Assembly (NCBI GenBank): GCA_041648155.1
Contig: JBAZPL010000026.1
Location: 1 to 19,298, forward strand
DNA length: 19,298 nt
DNA from: SSS58A sp041648155
GTDB taxonomy: Bacteria > Krumholzibacteriota > Krumholzibacteriia > Krumholzibacteriales > Krumholzibacteriaceae
Direction: 5' to 3'
Numbering within the stretch: position 1 is the stretch's first letter; every line of letters starts with the position of its first letter. Shown piece after piece: positions 1 to 6,898 of the stretch. A program made the translations under genes and the position numbers. Under the pieces are notes generated by a model that had not been told where the DNA came from, searched no databases, and was given only the letters and a program-made list of their open reading frames with translations.

Positions 1-243
1 GCCCTTGCAGTAATAGAGGTCGGCCTCGAAGTATCCTTCTTCGTTCTTGTGAATCGCCGCGTCGGGGCAGTAGATGAAACAAACGCCGCACTTGACGCAT
101 TTCGCGTGATCCCAGACGGGTCGGATGGATCTCCAGTCGCCGCAGCGGTACTGGGAGGCGTTGCCCGGCTGACTCACCGCGCAGCCCGGCTCGATGTCCT
201 TCCATCCAAGATCGAATTCCGATTTCGGCACTGCTTTCGGCAC
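1..243 (-). CDS. porD: 2-oxoacid:ferredoxin oxidoreductase delta (4Fe-4S) subunit, partial
   Basis: This is the N-terminal 81 codons of a small ferredoxin-like subunit; the C-terminus lies beyond base 1. The minus-strand translation contains a PorD/VorD-type stretch (CGDWRSIRPVWD) followed by a first 4Fe-4S motif CVKCGVCFIYCP. It breaks off in YYCKG, where the second cluster motif (CKGC...) would begin. In the family this subunit passes electrons from the TPP/Fe-S catalytic core to ferredoxin during interconversion of pyruvate (or another 2-oxoacid) and acetyl-CoA. The frame is the same one acs ends in (stop 322-324), so the gene must start after that. I chose the GTG at 243-241, which has GGGAGAG about nine bases upstream; another GTG at 231 is possible. 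It lies 78 bases downstream of acs on the same strand and is probably co-transcribed. Subunits A, B and C would be expected outside the window. Family is confident, exact 2-oxoacid substrate is not. Confidence 0.85.
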   Translation of the reverse strand, partial: MPKAVPKSEFDLGWKDIEPGCAVSQPGNASQYRCGDWRSIRPVWDHAKCVKCGVCFIYCPDAAIHKNEEGYFEADLYYCKG

Positions 244-321
244 GTCGCGCGTCTCTCCCGACTTTGAAACAAAAAACCCCGGAACCCTCTCTACTCCCCT
301 CGCGATCCCTACGCCTTTCTC

Positions 322-2280
322 TTACTGGCGCTCGTGGAGCAGATGATCGACGACCGTCGGATCGGCCAGAGTCGTCGTGTCGCCGACTTCGGTGCTGCCC
401 GCCGCGATGACCTTGAGGATTCTCCTCATGATCTTGCCGCTCCGCGTCTTCGGGAGCGCGTCGGCGAACTGGATCTTGTCCGGCTTCGCGATCGGCCCAA
501 TCATCTTGCTAACATGGTTGCGGAGCTCTTCCTTGAGCTTGTCCGATTTATCGAAACCGCCGGTCAGGGTTACGAAGGCGTAGAGACCCTCCCCCTTGAT
601 CTCGTGCGGCATGGACACGACCGCCGCCTCGGCGACCGACTCGTGGCTGACAAGCGCGCTCTCGACTTCCATCGTTCCGATCCGGTGACCGGAGACGTTG
701 ATCACGTCGTCGACGCGGCCCATGAGCCAGAAGTAGCCGTCCTCGTCCTGCCGCGCGCCGTCGCCGGTGAAGTAGACGCCCTTGAAGCGGCTATAGTACG
801 CATCCGCGTAGCGCTTGTCGTCCCCCCAGATCGTCCGGAGCTGTCCCGGCCACGGTTTCTTGATGACGAGGTAGCCGCCTTCGTTGCGCGAGCACGGCTT
901 GCCGTCCTCGCGAACGACCTCCGGGAAAATGCCCGGGAAGGGCAGCGTCGCCGAGCCCGGCTTCAGCGGGAAGGCGCCCGGGAGCGGCGTGATGAGAATG
1001 CCGCCCGTCTCGGTCTGCCACCACGTGTCGACGATCGGACAGCGTTCCTTGCCGATATTCCGGTGATACCACATCCACGCCTCGGGGTTGATCGGCTCGC
1101 CGACGGAGCCGAGAAGCCTCAGGCTCGACAGATCGTTCTTCGCCGGCCATTCCTCGCCGTCGCGCGCGATCGCGCGGATGGCGGTCGGAGCGGTGTAGAA
1201 CACGCTGACCTTGTGCTTCGCGACGACGTTCCAGAAGCGGTCCGGATTCGGGAAGTTGGGCACGCCCTCGAACATGACCGTCGTGGCGCCGTTGGCCAGC
1301 GGGCCGTACACGATGTATGAATGCCCCGTGATCCAACCGATGTCGGCCGTGCACCAGAAAATATCCTCGTCCCTGATGTCGAAGATGAGCTTCGTCGTCA
1401 TGGCGACGTACATGAGATAGCCGCCCGTCGTATGGACGACACCCTTCGGCTTGCCCGTAGTGCCGCTTGTGTAAAGGATGAACGAGATATCCTCGGCGTC
1501 CATCTGCTCCGGCTCGCACGTGTCCTTGGCCTTCGCCATCTCTTCGTGCCACCAGACGTCCTTGCTCTTGTTCATCGCGACGTCGAGACCGGTCCGCTTC
1601 ACGACAATGACCTTCTCGATCGTCGGGCACTGGCCGAGAACCGAGTCCGCGCCGGTCTTCAAAGGCACGGCCTTGCCGCGCCGGTAGCTGCCGTCGGAGG
1701 TAACGAGAAGCTTCGCGCCCGCATCGATGATGCGGTCCTTGAGCGATTCGGCGCTGAATCCGCCGAACACGATCGAATGGATGGCGCCGATGCGCGTGCA
1801 GGCGAGCATCGCGATCGCGAGCTCGGGGATCATCGGGAGGTAGAGATTGACGCGGTCGCCTTTCTTGATCCCGTGCGATTTGAGGACGTTCGCGAACTTG
1901 CAGACCTCGCGATGGAGCTCGTTGTAGGTATATTTCTTCGCGTCGCCGACCGGTTCCCCTTCCCAAATGAGAGCGGTCTTGTCGCCCTTTTCCGCGAGGT
2001 GCCGATCAAGGCAGTTGTAGGAGATGTTGGTTTTGCCGCCGATGAACCACTTCACGAAGGGGGCCTTGCTGTGATCGAGCACCTTATCCCACTTCTTGAA
2101 CCAGTGCAGGGTGTTCGCCTGTTCGGCCCAGAAGCCCTCGAGGTCTTCCTCGGACTTCGCGTAGAGCTTCTTGTATTCGTCCATGCTCTTGATGTGGGCC
2201 TTCTCGACAAAGCCCTTCGGGGGATTGAACACCCGCCGCTCATCGAGCATGGAGGTGATAGTTTTCTTCTGCTCTGTCAT
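322..2280 (-). CDS. acs: acetyl-CoA synthetase (AMP-forming)
   Basis: Acetate + ATP + CoA gives acetyl-CoA + AMP + PPi through an acetyl-adenylate, in the cytoplasm. The 652-residue product has the usual full length of bacterial Acs. An N-terminal ACAS domain is followed by the AMP-binding P-loop YTSGTTGKPKG at residues 270-280, the WWQTETGG acyl-binding motif, YFTGDGARQDEDGYFW, and the C-terminal hinge/lysine motif PKTRSGKIMRR. Lys616 is the adenylation catalytic lysine that is reversibly acetylated in characterised family members. The ATG is preceded by AGGAGG (2286-2291) at five bases. A strong promoter lies about 85 bases upstream. The next gene downstream is a ferredoxin oxidoreductase subunit, so acetate activation and reductive or oxidative pyruvate/acetyl-CoA conversion are probably co-expressed. 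No acetyltransferase or deacetylase gene is seen nearby. Confidence 0.97.
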   Translation of the reverse strand: MTEQKKTITSMLDERRVFNPPKGFVEKAHIKSMDEYKKLYAKSEEDLEGFWAEQANTLHWFKKWDKVLDHSKAPFVKWFIGGKTNISYNCLDRHLAEKGDKTALIWEGEPVGDAKKYTYNELHREVCKFANVLKSHGIKKGDRVNLYLPMIPELAIAMLACTRIGAIHSIVFGGFSAESLKDRIIDAGAKLLVTSDGSYRRGKAVPLKTGADSVLGQCPTIEKVIVVKRTGLDVAMNKSKDVWWHEEMAKAKDTCEPEQMDAEDISFILYTSGTTGKPKGVVHTTGGYLMYVAMTTKLIFDIRDEDIFWCTADIGWITGHSYIVYGPLANGATTVMFEGVPNFPNPDRFWNVVAKHKVSVFYTAPTAIRAIARDGEEWPAKNDLSSLRLLGSVGEPINPEAWMWYHRNIGKERCPIVDTWWQTETGGILITPLPGAFPLKPGSATLPFPGIFPEVVREDGKPCSRNEGGYLVIKKPWPGQLRTIWGDDKRYADAYYSRFKGVYFTGDGARQDEDGYFWLMGRVDDVINVSGHRIGTMEVESALVSHESVAEAAVVSMPHEIKGEGLYAFVTLTGGFDKSDKLKEELRNHVSKMIGPIAKPDKIQFADALPKTRSGKIMRRILKVIAAGSTEVGDTTTLADPTVVDHLLHERQ

Positions 2281-2364
2281 GGGAACCTCCTGTGCGGTTT
2301 GGTCTGGTTTGTATTGATGCGCGTTTTACAAAGCAAAGTGAAAGCGCGAGCACTAAGAAGTTTG

Positions 2365-2393
2365 AATTTAATCAGATATTCCGTTTCTGTCAA
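2365..2393 (-). promoter_or_regulatory. sigma70-type promoter for acs
   Basis: On the minus strand a perfect TTGACA (-35, 2393-2388) is separated by exactly 17 bases from TAAATT (-10, 2370-2365, 4/6 match). This gives a leader of roughly 80 nt before the acs ATG. The spacer ends in ATATCTGAT (2379-2371), which is identical to one arm of the palindrome in the promoter of the AbrB/arsM operon. Confidence 0.75.
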
Positions 2394-2413
2394 GATATAA
2401 TCCACCCTCCTCC

Positions 2414-2524
2414 ATGCCGTACGCGAACGTCGTTCGGATGCACATAATGATCTTCATTTTCGCGGGACTCTATGGAGCGGGGCGTGCCATGCGGAAGGGC
2501 CGAACGGGAAAGCAACCTGCTTGA
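2414..2524 (+). pseudogene. orphan 36-codon membrane-like fragment
   Basis: A plus-strand frame encodes MPYANVVRMHIMIFIFAGLY followed by a basic tail. The PYxxVVxMHIMIFxFAG pattern is hydrophobic, helix-like, and reminds me of the C-terminal end of DUF6498-type membrane proteins. That recall is not a database result. No Shine-Dalgarno sequence precedes the ATG, and the frame is closed upstream by TAA at 2369-2371. It could be the last surviving piece of a membrane-protein gene, or a chance frame. It converges on the arsC 3' end, eight bases away, and begins just behind the acs promoter. The rest of 2281-2532 holds only the acs ribosome-binding site and promoter. Confidence 0.3.
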
Positions 2525-2532
2525 TTGCCTCG

Positions 2533-2943
2533 CTACCCGGCCTGCGCCGCGATCAACGCTTCAATGCGGCGGCGAAGCTCGTCGCGCGTTATTCTGAACG
2601 CCGCAAGCCGCTCCTCTTCCGCGCCTTCCGCGGCAGCCGGATCGGCAAGGGGCCAATGAAGGCGCTCGGCGCCCCCGAAAAAGATCGGGCAGACCTCCTC
2701 GGCGCACAGGGTGATCACCGTATCTATTTCGGCCGCGGGAATCTCCGAAACACCCTTCGATCGTTAGCCGGAGACATCGATGCCGATCTCGCGGAGAACG
2801 GCGACCGCCTCGGATCTCACGCGCGTCGGGCTCGAGCCGGCGGACTGGACACGGACTCCCGGCGGAACGAGCGACCGGGCGATTCCCTCGGCCATCTGGC
2901 TGCGCGCCGAGTCGGCGACGCAGAGAAACAGGATCCCTTTCAT
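2533..2943 (-). pseudogene. arsC: arsenate reductase (LMW-phosphatase type) with in-frame ochre stop
   Basis: Thioredoxin-type ArsC reduces arsenate to arsenite by a cysteine relay. The reading frame runs from the ATG at 2943 to a TAG at 2533 (136 codons) but is interrupted by TAA at 2766-2764, codon 60. Before the stop is the N-terminal half: MKGILFLCVADSARSQM with the CX5R active-site loop (Cys8...Arg14), then AGSSPTRVRSEAV and EIGIDVSG. After it, in the same frame, comes RSKGVSEI, then VITLCAEEVCPIFF with the expected resolving cysteines Cys80 and Cys85, then LHWPLADPA and AFRITRDELRRRI. The family consensus at the junction is SG-H/Q-RSK, so the stop replaces one residue; CAA (Gln) to TAA is one substitution. 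Everything else looks intact, so this is a recent nonsense mutation, a sequencing error or, least likely, read-through. The start overlaps the arsM stop (TGATG), indicating translational coupling. Confidence 0.85.
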
Positions 2944-3812
2944 CAACGCGGCTCCCCGGGCTTTCGGCCCACGACGCGGACGCTCGCCACCTTGCCCGCG
3001 ATCTCTTCGATCGCCGCGTGGATCTTTTCGCGCGGGAGACCCTTCCCCCCACAGCATGGGGCATCGTCGCCTGCGATCTCGGAAACGAGGAGTGCTACGA
3101 GCTGCTCGCGATCGTACACGAGGCGATCGTTGACCGCAACGTCGGAGAGCCCCGCTCTGCGGAGCCCGTTGAGATACTCCGCCTCCGGTATCGCTCCCGT
3201 AATGCAGGCCGAGTACAGCGCCCCCAGCTCGACTACCCAGCCCGGAAGCTTTTCCGTAACGATGTCCGAGATGGATATGCGCCCGCCCGGCTTGAGCACG
3301 CGAGCGATTTCGGCGAACACTTTTGGCTTCTCGGGCGACAGATTTATGACACAGTTCGATATGACAAGATCGACGGAGCCGGATTCGACGGGCAGCTCCT
3401 CGATGAGCCCTTCCCGCACCTCGACGTTCGCGAGGCCCGCCGCGGCGGCGTTCTGACGCGCCCGCTCGATCATGGCGGGAGTCATGTCGACGCCGATCAC
3501 GCGCCCCCGGGGGCCCGCGATCTTCGCGGCGAGCAGAAGGTCGATGCCTGCGCCGGAGCCGAGATCGAGCACCGTGTCACCCTCGCGGATTGCGGCGAGA
3601 GCAACAGGATTCCCGCAGCCGAACGAATTCACGACCGCATCCGCGGGGAGCGCCGCCATCTCGTCGCGGCTGTATCCCGCGAGCTTCGCCGCGACCCCCG
3701 CCGAGACCGGAGCGCCGCAGCAGCTGCACCCGCATCCCGGCGAAGAGGGCTTCTCCACGGCGCGCGCATAGGTTTTCGAAACGTCATTACGGATCTTGTC
3801 CTCTCTTTTCAT
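2943..3812 (-). CDS. arsM: arsenite S-adenosylmethionine methyltransferase
   Basis: ArsM transfers methyl groups from SAM to thiol-bound As(III), giving methylarsenicals. The product is 289 residues. Residues 79-88 (DTVLDLGSGA) are SAM motif I, followed by GVDMTPAMIERA and the post-motif RVLKPGGRISISD. The three conserved family cysteines can be placed at Cys66 (SFGCGNP), Cys154 (SNCVINLS) and Cys203 (SACITGAI). There is an extra N-terminal thiol cluster GCGCSCC (27-32) and a CC pair at 253-254. The ATG at 3812 is chosen because GGGAGGT sits seven bases upstream; a GTG at 3827 would swallow that site. The upstream gene ends four bases before, and arsC overlaps its stop, so the three are one transcript. 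A generic SAM methyltransferase is the fallback, but the cysteine pattern and the arsC neighbour favour ArsM. Confidence 0.92.
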   Translation of the reverse strand: MKREDKIRNDVSKTYARAVEKPSSPGCGCSCCGAPVSAGVAAKLAGYSRDEMAALPADAVVNSFGCGNPVALAAIREGDTVLDLGSGAGIDLLLAAKIAGPRGRVIGVDMTPAMIERARQNAAAAGLANVEVREGLIEELPVESGSVDLVISNCVINLSPEKPKVFAEIARVLKPGGRISISDIVTEKLPGWVVELGALYSACITGAIPEAEYLNGLRRAGLSDVAVNDRLVYDREQLVALLVSEIAGDDAPCCGGKGLPREKIHAAIEEIAGKVASVRVVGRKPGEPR

Positions 3813-3816
3813 CGCG

Positions 3817-4197
3817 CTACCTCCCACACTCGTGCCCGCCGCCGTGATGGCCGCATGCGTCTGCAGGGGTGGCTTCCGCCAGCGTTCCGCGCTTCAGAAG
3901 TTCGACGTTGTCGAGGATCGTTCCGGGCGCCGCGCGGTACACGCGCATGCCGCCCGCGTTCAACATGAGGAGGGCTCGCTGCCCGATACCGCCGACAACG
4001 ATCGCATCGATTCGCCGGCCCTCGAGCGATGACAGCGGGTGGCACATGCCGTGCTCGTGAGAACCGTCCCCGTTGCCGATAATATCCGTCATTCCCGTCT
4101 CGGTATCATGAATGACGAAATGCGAGCATGATCCGAAATGCCCGTGCGGCATTCCCTCCAGGCCCTTCTCATCCATCGCCGGAATACATACCTTCAT
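3817..4197 (-). CDS. NifX/NifB-type Fe-Mo cofactor-binding domain protein
   Basis: A 126-residue single-domain protein of the dinitrogenase iron-molybdenum cofactor family. It begins MKVCIPAMDEKGLEGMPHGH, has FGSCSHFVIHDTETG, and a central IDAIVVGGIGQRALLMLNAGG typical of the fold. It ends in a metal-ligand-rich tail, ACGHHGGGHECGR. In nitrogen fixers these domains carry Fe-S or FeMo-co precursors. Stand-alone members in non-diazotrophs are mostly uncharacterised, and no nif gene is visible here. The ATG has GGAGGAGGT five bases upstream. It is the second gene of the AbrB/arsM/arsC operon, 38 bases after the regulator and four bases before arsM. A metal(loid)-cluster-binding role within arsenic handling is inference only. 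Confidence 0.88.
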   Translation of the reverse strand: MKVCIPAMDEKGLEGMPHGHFGSCSHFVIHDTETGMTDIIGNGDGSHEHGMCHPLSSLEGRRIDAIVVGGIGQRALLMLNAGGMRVYRAAPGTILDNVELLKRGTLAEATPADACGHHGGGHECGR

Positions 4198-4235
4198 GAG
4201 AGACCTCCTCCTGTTCGATTGCCCCGCCCTTTGGT

Positions 4236-4541
4236 TCAGCCGAGAATATCCTTCATCATCGGGCCGAGCATCGTTCTCACGCTTTCTGCGAGCCCTTCTA
4301 CCTTGATGAGACTGATACAGCACGCGTCTTCGCCCGATCCATGCATGATGAGGGCGAGCTTGTCGCCGGCTTTGATTCCGGCTTTCTCTCGGATCTCCTT
4401 CGGAAGCACGAGTTGGCCACGTTCGTCGACCGAGACGACCGCCTCGATCTTGCAGCAGCTCATCCGCCCCATCATACCCCCATGCTTCATTCCTCCCGAT
4501 CCGCAGCATTTCGATTTCTCCGGTCCTTTCCCTCCCGCCAT
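4236..4541 (-). CDS. AbrB/SpoVT-fold regulator with CC motifs (HgcC-like)
   Basis: 101 residues. The core AVVSVDERGQLVLPKEIREK with AGIKAGDKLAL following is a classic swapped-hairpin AbrB DNA-binding domain at about residues 34-64. It is surrounded by thiol pairs: KCCGS near the N-terminus, SCCKI immediately before the domain, and ACCIS after it, plus a Met/Gly/His-rich N-terminal stretch (GGMKHGGMMGRM). I recall this CC-plus-AbrB architecture as the family annotated HgcAB-associated protein; no hgcA or hgcB is visible here. The ATG has AAGGAG eight bases upstream. It is the first gene of the operon and lies directly downstream of a promoter whose spacer is a perfect palindrome. An autoregulatory, thiol-reactive metal(loid) sensor is the simplest reading, but it is inferred. 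Confidence 0.85.
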   Translation of the reverse strand: MAGGKGPEKSKCCGSGGMKHGGMMGRMSCCKIEAVVSVDERGQLVLPKEIREKAGIKAGDKLALIMHGSGEDACCISLIKVEGLAESVRTMLGPMMKDILG

Positions 4542-4594
4542 TGCGCCCTCTCCTTTGTATCACATGCACCATATTCAGCATATTCCTATTATTA

Positions 4595-4623
4595 TGTATA
4601 TTCTGATTTATCAGATATGTCAA
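4595..4623 (-). promoter_or_regulatory. promoter of AbrB-arsM operon
   Basis: On the minus strand TTGACA (4623-4618) and TATACA (4600-4595) are separated by 17 bases. The promoter begins only three bases beyond the T-tract of the preceding malic enzyme terminator, so the operon is insulated from read-through. The leader to the AbrB ATG is about 50 nt. Confidence 0.75.
4602..4615. promoter_or_regulatory. candidate operator: perfect palindrome in promoter spacer
   Basis: TCTGATTTATCAGA (plus strand) is a 6+2+6 perfect inverted repeat lying wholly between the -35 and -10. A protein bound there would block RNA polymerase. The AbrB-type regulator encoded by the first gene is the obvious candidate ligand. 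One extended arm (ATATCTGAT) recurs in the acs promoter at 2371-2379. Confidence 0.6.
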
Positions 4624-4625
4624 GC

Positions 4626-4654
4626 AAAAAATGCTCCCCGAGGGGGGAGCATTT
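4626..4654 (-). terminator. intrinsic terminator after malic enzyme
   Basis: The minus-strand transcript contains an 11-bp perfect stem (AAATGCTCCCC paired with GGGGAGCATTT) closed by a four-base loop, followed by further Ts, giving a run of six T. It lies about 70 bases beyond the malic enzyme stop and just before the promoter of the AbrB operon. Confidence 0.9.
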
Positions 4655-4723
4655 CATTCATCGGTCGTCGCTGACGCGCGGCGCCACCGTTTTTCGCGGG
4701 CGTCGTCGGCGCGGGGCCCGCGA

Positions 4724-6274
4724 TCATTTCATCTTCGGCAGGCGGACGAGCCCTTTCTTCTGAAGCAGCTGGAACTTCGCGCGCGATTCCGAGATCATCT
4801 TCTCGGCCTTGTTGTAGAGCTGGTCCCACGTCAGGTTCAGCCGCGCCACACCCTGCTCGACCGCCTTGCGGCCCACCGCCGCGGCCTCGCGCGGATACAC
4901 CTCGACCTCGTCCATCGTCGGGATCAGGTAATCCTCGCGGAGCCCCTTGTCCTCGGCGACGCGGGCGAGCTCACGCGCGGCAGCGATGCACATCTCGTCC
5001 GTGATCGTCTTCGCCATCACGTCGAGGGTGCCGCGGAAGATGCCCGGGAAGCCGAGCGAGTTATTGACCTGGTTCGGAAAATCGCTCCGGCCCGTTGCGA
5101 CGACGCGCGCGCCGGCCGCCTTCGCGTCCCACGGCCATATCTCGGGGATCGGATTCGCGCATACGAACACGACGGAGTTCGTTGCCATCCGCGCGATCCA
5201 TTCCTTCTTGATCGTATCGGGTCCGTTCTTCGAGAGAGCTATGAGGACGTCGGCCCCCTCCATCGCCCGCGGGACGTCTCCCGTTCTCCCCTCGCCGTTC
5301 GTCTTCTGCGCCATCTCCCATTTTTCTTTCCAATCCTGCCTGAGCTCTTCTTCGCGCCCCATGTGCAGGATGCCTTTGCTGTCGCACATGATGATGTTCT
5401 TCGGCGTGACGCCGGCGACCATGATCATGCGCGCGATGCAGATGTTCGCGGCGCCCGCGCCCACGAGCGTGATCTTGATCTTCGCCATGTCCTTGCCGAC
5501 GATCTTGACCGCGTTGATGAGCCCGGCGACGGTGACCGCCGCGGTGCCCTGCTGGTCGTCGTGCCACACGGGAATATGGCATTCCTTGCGGAGCGTGTCG
5601 AGGACGCGGAAACACTTCGGCTGCGCGATATCCTCGAGATTGATGCCGCCGAATGACGGCTGAAGGAGCTTCACGAACTCGATGAGCTTGTCGGGGTCCT
5701 TCGTATCGACGCAGATCGGAAAGGCGTCGACGCCGCCGAGATACTTGAAGAGCATCCCCTTGCCTTCCATGACCGGCAGCCCCGCCTCGGGGCCGATATC
5801 GCCGAGACCGAGGACGCGCGTGCCGTCCGAGACGACCGCGACGAAATTCCCCTTGTTCGTGTGCTCGAAGACCTTCTCGGGATTGTCGCGGATGTCGAGA
5901 CACGGCTTCGCGACGCCCGGCGTGTACCAGATCGCGAAATCGTCGAAGCTCCGGATGCATGCCTTCGGCATGATCTCGATCTTCCCCTTGTAGAAGGGAT
6001 GCATGACCATCGCGTCGATGCCGGGCTGCTTCGCCTTCGCGAGGAGCTCTTCCGTCGTGAGCGGCTTCAGGACGATCGGTTTTTTCGGCGCGGGCTTCTT
6101 CGGGGCCGGCTTCTTCGGCGCCGCTTTCCGGGGTGCGGCCCTGCCCGCCGCCGGTTTCTTCGCAGCCGGCTTTTTCGCGGCCGCTTTCTTCTTCGGCTTC
6201 GGCGCCTTCCTGGCGCTCTTCGCCTTCTTCGCGCTCTTCGCCTTCTTCGCGCTCTTCGCTTTCCTCGCGCTCAT
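4724..6274 (-). CDS. malic enzyme with N-terminal Lys/Ala/Pro-rich tail
   Basis: Malate + NAD(P)+ gives pyruvate + CO2 + NAD(P)H, reversibly. Residues 67-516 are a complete short-form malic enzyme: IWYTPGVAKPC (catalytic Tyr, about 116-125), GKGMLFKYLGGVDAFPICVD (catalytic Lys), GGINLEDIAQP and VWHDDQQGTAAV (metal ligands), and the nucleotide fold VGAGAANICIARM (271-283). There is no C-terminal phosphotransacetylase domain, unlike MaeB. Residues 1-66 are an almost pure Lys/Ala/Pro/Ser/Arg tail with KSAKKAK and PKKPA repeats, like histone H1 C-tails or AlgP. The tail is genuinely part of the gene: the ATG has GGAGG six bases upstream, and the next Met (residue 89) is inside the enzyme fold. 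It is the last gene of the kor operon, 48 bases after korC, and is followed by a terminator. Cofactor preference cannot be read from the sequence. Confidence 0.95.
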   Translation of the reverse strand: MSARKAKSAKKAKSAKKAKSARKAPKPKKKAAAKKPAAKKPAAGRAAPRKAAPKKPAPKKPAPKKPIVLKPLTTEELLAKAKQPGIDAMVMHPFYKGKIEIMPKACIRSFDDFAIWYTPGVAKPCLDIRDNPEKVFEHTNKGNFVAVVSDGTRVLGLGDIGPEAGLPVMEGKGMLFKYLGGVDAFPICVDTKDPDKLIEFVKLLQPSFGGINLEDIAQPKCFRVLDTLRKECHIPVWHDDQQGTAAVTVAGLINAVKIVGKDMAKIKITLVGAGAANICIARMIMVAGVTPKNIIMCDSKGILHMGREEELRQDWKEKWEMAQKTNGEGRTGDVPRAMEGADVLIALSKNGPDTIKKEWIARMATNSVVFVCANPIPEIWPWDAKAAGARVVATGRSDFPNQVNNSLGFPGIFRGTLDVMAKTITDEMCIAAARELARVAEDKGLREDYLIPTMDEVEVYPREAAAVGRKAVEQGVARLNLTWDQLYNKAEKMISESRAKFQLLQKKGLVRLPKMK

Positions 6275-6322
6275 CGAATACCTCCTCTGGAAATGAAAAG
6301 AATCGAGTCCGTAGATGACCGT

Positions 6323-6871
6323 CTATCGAGCCAGCACTTCCGCGCCGGCCTTGAGGCCTTCGTCGAAGGCCTTCATGTTCAACTCTTCGGTCCCCTTGGG
6401 GACGCGCGCGAGAATGGCCTTCCGCACGGCGTCTTCCGACGCGACGCCCGATATCTTCGTGAGAATGCCCAGCGCGACGATGTTCGTCACGACCGCCTTG
6501 CCGATCTTCTTCACGGCGATCTCGGTAATCGGGGCCTGGTAGAGCTTGTAGTTCCCCTTCGGCAGATCCTTCACGAGCCCCGAGTCGACGATGAGCGTGC
6601 CGCCCGCCTTGAGATCCTTGCTGTACTTCGTGCACGATACCTGCGTGAGAGCCAGGAGCAGGTCGAGGTCCAGAACCTTCGGATAATCGATCTCGCCGTC
6701 GGCGATGACGACCTCCGCCTTGCTCGCGCCGCCGCGGGCCTCGGGCCCGTAGCTCTGGGTCTGCACCGCGTTGCGGCCGTCGTAGATGACGACCGCTTCG
6801 GCGAGAATCTTTCCCGCCAGGATGAGCCCCTGGCCGCCGGAACCGCTCAGACGCATTTCGTATCGATCCAT
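6323..6871 (-). CDS. korC: 2-oxoglutarate:ferredoxin oxidoreductase gamma subunit
   Basis: 182 residues of the POR/KOR gamma domain, the subunit that helps position CoA near the TPP site. It starts MDRYEMRLSGSGGQGLILAG, the usual gamma-subunit glycine-rich opening, followed by TQSYGPEARGGASKAEVVI and the C-terminal NIVALGILTKISGV region. Length is typical. GGAG lies six bases before the ATG. It follows korB by 27 bases and precedes malic enzyme. The gene order D-A-B-C and the alpha and beta sequences favour the 2-oxoglutarate-type complex, but other 2-oxoacids cannot be excluded. Confidence 0.92.
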   Translation of the reverse strand: MDRYEMRLSGSGGQGLILAGKILAEAVVIYDGRNAVQTQSYGPEARGGASKAEVVIADGEIDYPKVLDLDLLLALTQVSCTKYSKDLKAGGTLIVDSGLVKDLPKGNYKLYQAPITEIAVKKIGKAVVTNIVALGILTKISGVASEDAVRKAILARVPKGTEELNMKAFDEGLKAGAEVLAR

Positions 6872-6898
6872 TACCGCTCCCGTTTTGCTGCCCGCGAT

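Noticed and set aside
262..300. Possible terminator (T6 tract) between acs and porD
   Set aside because: The Ts follow a G-rich stretch but no stable inverted repeat precedes them on the minus strand.
1321..2400. Long plus-strand reading frame opposite acs
   Set aside because: It is an antisense frame created by high-GC codon bias; the minus strand encodes a complete, motif-bearing Acs. The same applies to the other long frames opposite or out of phase with kor, malic enzyme, RND and adaptor genes.
2764..2766. Recoding (selenocysteine or pyrrolysine) at the arsC stop
   Set aside because: The codon is TAA, not TGA or TAG, and the position is normally His/Gln rather than a redox cysteine.
4236..4541. 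Mercury methylation locus, because the AbrB protein is HgcC-like
   Set aside because: No HgcA corrinoid domain or HgcB ferredoxin is present in the window; the downstream gene is ArsM.
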